Of a DNA stretch of 64,000 nucleotides, positions 61,358-64,000 are shown one piece after another (the stretch's first letter is position 1; each line of letters starts with the position of its first letter). The stretch comes from Candidatus Latescibacterota bacterium. GTDB lineage: Bacteria; Latescibacterota; UBA2968. Under the pieces are notes generated by a model. It ran no database searches. It was not told the origin of the DNA and saw only the letters and a list, made by a program, of their open reading frames with translations. A program made the position numbers and the translations under genes. The stretch covers positions 1-64,000 of the forward strand of contig JAJEDY010000001.1 of assembly GCA_022821275.1 (NCBI GenBank). Reading direction: 5' to 3'.

Positions 61358-62636
61358 CTTTGCCGGTCCTCCGATAGCCACTGTGCGCTTTGTGAATATC
61401 TCCAACAATATCTATATCTTCTTCTGCCAGAATTGTTTCGAGCTGTTCTATAATCTCAGGCGTTAAAATATGCTCGACCTCATCGGCGGGCCTATCGACG
61501 TGATCCTCCTCCAAAATAGACCGATAAACCAGATAATATTCCCATAGCTGATGGGATTTGACCACAAAATCCGCCTCTTTGTGTCCCAATTCCGTCAAAG
61601 AACACGCACCATTGTGCAGGCTCACCCACCCATCGCGTGCGAGACGTTTTGCGAGCCGACGCACGCGGTAAAGCGGCAACTGAAGCTCGCCGGCCAGGTC
61701 CACCAACACAACCTTCTGCTTGTCCTGCGTCTGCAATGCGAGATATGCCCGCAAAAAATGCTGACCATTCTCCCGCAACGCGTTTGCCCTGAGCCGCATC
61801 CTCCTGGCGAGCACCCCGCGCCTGGGGGCAATCAGCACAGAGACGAGAAATGCAGCCGTTGCGACCAGCACCATCACCGGTCCCGTTGGGATTCGAGGAG
61901 CAAGCGCGCTCAAGCCAACGCCCATCGCACCGCATAGCGCGCCCAAAATACCCGACACCAGCACCATCACATGCAGCCGATCTGTCCAAAACCGCGCAGC
62001 AGCAGCCGGGGTAATCAACATCGCAGCAATGAGAATAACCCCCACAGCCTGAAGCCCCACCATAACAGTAAGCACGATCAACCCCATCAACAAAAGATCG
62101 ACCACACGCTGGGAAAATCCCAGTGCAGAGAGAAATTCCGCATCAAAAATAAGCCCCTTAAACTCCTTGTAAAAAAGAAAAACCGCAATCATAACCAGTA
62201 CAGATACAATGCACATCACATACAGGTCAGCACGCACGATAGACGCCGCCTGTCCAAAAAGAAATTTATCCAGACCACTTTGATTGCCCACCTCACTCTG
62301 CTGAATATGCGTGAGCAACACAATACCCCCACCAAAAAATACTGAAAGCACAATGCCCAGCGCGGCGTCTGCTTTGATGCGCGTGTAATTGACAATGGCC
62401 TCAATAATAAGCACGCCCACCACACCGGAAACAGTTGCGCCCAAAAGCAGAACGGGCAATGCCTTGCTCTGTGTCCACAGAAATGCCAGCGCAACGCCCG
62501 GAAGCGCTGCATGCGCCAGCGCATCGCCCAAAAGGCTGCGCCGGCGCAACACGGCAAATGCACCCAGCGTGCCCGATGTCGCCCCGATCAATAGCGAACC
62601 GAGCAAAACCAGTTGAAATGTCGCATCCCAAATCAC
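61350..62636 (-). CDS. Metal ABC transporter permease fused to a DtxR-like domain (first permease)
   Basis: A 428-residue fusion with an ABC-3 permease part (~1-280: LGAFAVLRRRSLLGDALAHA, LQAVGVILIAAMLITPAAAA) and a DtxR-like C-terminus (~300-428): LPLYRVRRLAKRLARDGWVS is the recognition region, and VKSHQLWEYYLVYRSILEED with PADEVEHILTPEIIEQLE the metal domain, keeping His, Glu and the EH pair but with Asp where DtxR has His98. The GTG at 62636 is preferred, behind AGAGGGG and one base after the ATPase stop; a TTG at 62663 is the alternative. Upstream partner of the second permease in the same transporter. Confidence 0.83.
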   Translation of the reverse strand: MIWDATFQLVLLGSLLIGATSGTLGAFAVLRRRSLLGDALAHAALPGVALAFLWTQSKALPVLLLGATVSGVVGVLIIEAIVNYTRIKADAALGIVLSVFFGGGIVLLTHIQQSEVGNQSGLDKFLFGQAASIVRADLYVMCIVSVLVMIAVFLFYKEFKGLIFDAEFLSALGFSQRVVDLLLMGLIVLTVMVGLQAVGVILIAAMLITPAAAARFWTDRLHVMVLVSGILGALCGAMGVGLSALAPRIPTGPVMVLVATAAFLVSVLIAPRRGVLARRMRLRANALRENGQHFLRAYLALQTQDKQKVVLVDLAGELQLPLYRVRRLAKRLARDGWVSLHNGACSLTELGHKEADFVVKSHQLWEYYLVYRSILEEDHVDRPADEVEHILTPEIIEQLETILAEEDIDIVGDIHKAHSGYRRTGKDE

Positions 62637-62637
62637 C

Positions 62638-63423
62638 TCATAAACCCCTCTGATGATGGGCAACGGCCTGCGCGGCTTCGGAAAGCACCGTCAATCGCCC
62701 GCCATAAGTTTTGTTCAAATTGTCTTCTGTGAATACATTTTTCGTCTCACCAGCGGCAACGATCCGCATATTGATCAAAACCAGCCAGTCAAAATACTGA
62801 TTCACCGTGTGCAAATCGTGATGTACAACCAGCATGGTCTTTTTGCGCGCCCTCAAATCCATCAAAATGTCGATAATGGCGCGTTCGGTCGCCGCATCCA
62901 CACCTGCAAAAGGTTCATCCATCAGATAAATTTGTGCATCTTGAGCCAGAGCGCGTGCCAGAAAAACACGCTGTTGCTGGCCTCCCGAAAGTTGATTGAT
63001 CTGCCGATGCCCAAAATCGGTCATACCGACTTTTTCAAGTGCCTCCTCAGCCAGTTCTCTATCAATTTTATCCGGACGTCTCACCCACCCCACGTGCCCA
63101 TAACGCCCCATAAGCACCACATCTAAGGCATTGATGGGAAAATCCCAATCCACCGACTCTCGTTGTGGCACATAGCCAATGGCCTGCCGCATGCGCAAAT
63201 AGGGCTTGCCGTAGATACGGACCCACCCCGAAGCCTTGGGCACGAGATCCATAATCGCTTTAATCATCGTACTCTTGCCCGCGCCATTGGGACCCACGAC
63301 CCCTACGAGTTTGCCTTCTGGCACAGCGAGATCGACATCCCACAGAACGGGTTTCTTGTGATATGCCACCGTCATATCGTGGATATGAATGGGCGTCACC
63401 GATTCATCAACGGCATGTAACAT
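62638..63423 (-). CDS. Metal ABC transporter ATP-binding protein
   Basis: A 261-residue ATPase of the Mn/Zn/Fe family (ZnuC/MntA/SitB type). VVGPNGAGKSTMIKAIMDLV is Walker A, YVPQRESVDWDFPINALDVV is the Q-loop region typical of this family, LSGGQQQRVFLARALAQDAQ the signature, IYLMDEPFAGVD Walker B and VVHHDLHTV the switch His. The ATG at 63423 overlaps the binding-protein stop as TAATG. It powers the two permeases downstream. Confidence 0.93.
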   Translation of the reverse strand: MLHAVDESVTPIHIHDMTVAYHKKPVLWDVDLAVPEGKLVGVVGPNGAGKSTMIKAIMDLVPKASGWVRIYGKPYLRMRQAIGYVPQRESVDWDFPINALDVVLMGRYGHVGWVRRPDKIDRELAEEALEKVGMTDFGHRQINQLSGGQQQRVFLARALAQDAQIYLMDEPFAGVDAATERAIIDILMDLRARKKTMLVVHHDLHTVNQYFDWLVLINMRIVAAGETKNVFTEDNLNKTYGGRLTVLSEAAQAVAHHQRGL

Positions 63424-64000
63424 TATCTCAACGCCTCGACAATTGTGTTCACATTTGACCTGACCATACCGATGTACGTATCGGCCCCACTGCCCGCGGG
63501 TCCCATAGCGTCGGAATACAGTGTGCCGCCAATTGCGACATCCCACCCCCGCGCCTTGCAACCCTCGCGCACGGCATTGATCGAGCGCTCGGGCACACTG
63601 CTTTCCACAAAAATGGCTTTTACCTGCCGTTTGACTATAAAATCCACCAGCAGCGACACATCGTTGACGCCGTATTCCGCCACAGTCGAAATCCCCTGAA
63701 GCCCGCGTACTTGAATGCCGTAAGCAAGACCAAAATATCCAAAGGCGTCATGTGCTGTAATCAACACGCGCTGGTCGCTGGGAATACGTGCAATCTGCGC
63801 TTTTGCCCAGGCGTCGAGATCGAACAATTGCACGCGATACGCCTCTGCATTGGCGCGAAATACATCTGCACCATCTGCATCAATCCCGATCAGCGCCTGA
63901 ACAACCACGGGCAGGGTTTCTGCCCACATGCCGACGTCAAACCAGATATGCGGGTCGTGCTCTCCTTGCCCTGCAACCGGTTTCCGCAGCCTTTCTTTGG
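63423..64000 (-). CDS. Metal ABC transporter substrate-binding protein (ZnuA/TroA family, N-terminus off window)
   Basis: The reading frame is open from the right edge to the TAA at 63423-63425, 191 codons visible. EHDPHIWFDVGMWAETLPVV holds the second metal-binding His, LITAHDAFGYFGLAYGIQV the third His region, and IFVESSVPERSINAVREGCK with YSDAMGPAGSGADTYIGMVR the final Glu/Asp region of cluster 9 binding proteins. The signal peptide or lipobox and the first His are outside. It delivers a transition metal to the permeases. Confidence 0.92.
   Translation of the reverse strand, partial: KERLRKPVAGQGEHDPHIWFDVGMWAETLPVVVQALIGIDADGADVFRANAEAYRVQLFDLDAWAKAQIARIPSDQRVLITAHDAFGYFGLAYGIQVRGLQGISTVAEYGVNDVSLLVDFIVKRQVKAIFVESSVPERSINAVREGCKARGWDVAIGGTLYSDAMGPAGSGADTYIGMVRSNVNTIVEALR

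Noticed and set aside
63424..63561. N-terminal extension of the ATP-binding protein gene
   Set aside because: Lies inside the binding-protein gene in another frame; TAATG overlap gives a normal start at 63423.

Overview
The window looks like a stretch of chromosome from an uncultured Gram-negative bacterium of the FCB group. Outer-membrane TonB receptors, lipoproteins, a FadL/PorV-like barrel, a secreted protein ending in an NPFNPSTTI-type FlgD-like sorting tail, a dockerin protein, and many Gfo/Idh/MocA oxidoreductases, enolase-superfamily enzymes, a DUF6785 protein and a PhyH dioxygenase fit candidate phyla such as Latescibacterota or Poribacteria. That placement is inference from gene content, not phylogeny. 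I see no rRNA, tRNA or CRISPR array. Most genes lie on the minus strand in tight, often overlapping operons.

Layout. 1-2.9 kb: tail of a probable transposase, galU (+), then a DUF402 gene, a 51-aa membrane protein and a Gfo/Idh/MocA gene (-). 3.0-3.85 kb: a self-contained secreted cohesin-like protein gene with its own promoter and terminator. 3.9-14.6 kb: a minus-strand block holding a dehydrogenase, a glycosyltransferase, anmK and the early tetrapyrrole pathway (hemX-like, precorrin-2 dehydrogenase, hemA, hemC, cobA-hemD fusion). A heparinase II/III-like gene sits inside the tetrapyrrole run. 14.7-16.1 kb: a plus-strand flavoprotein disulfide reductase.

16.1-36.4 kb is an accessory catabolic region. 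It has an MFS carrier, three enolase-superfamily proteins, four Gfo/Idh/MocA-type or hydroxyacid dehydrogenases, a SIS isomerase, a TIM-barrel isomerase, a DUF6785 membrane protein, a PhyH dioxygenase, a VOC protein, a beta-helix protein, a polytopic spermidine-synthase fusion and an orphan D12-class DNA methylase. Upstream of the DUF6785 gene lies a palindromic operator and a three-way-junction hairpin ending in a U-run, which looks like a transcription attenuator or riboswitch. Short degenerate repeats supply the stop codons of two genes here.

36.4-49.7 kb: two paralogous TonB-dependent receptors flank a BCCT transporter, downstream of an epimerase and of an rsbW-like/hpf/hprK/lipoprotein/lysC run. 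49.9-52.3 kb: two related polytopic antiporter-like proteins (+). 52.3-64 kb: outer-membrane protein, lipoprotein, glycosyltransferase, CcmI-like lipoprotein, map, a dockerin-bearing metalloprotease, a DtxR/MntR regulator, and a complete metal ABC transporter operon. Both of its permeases carry C-terminal DtxR-like domains, similar in design to chlamydial YtgCR. The operon is cut by the right edge inside the binding-protein gene.
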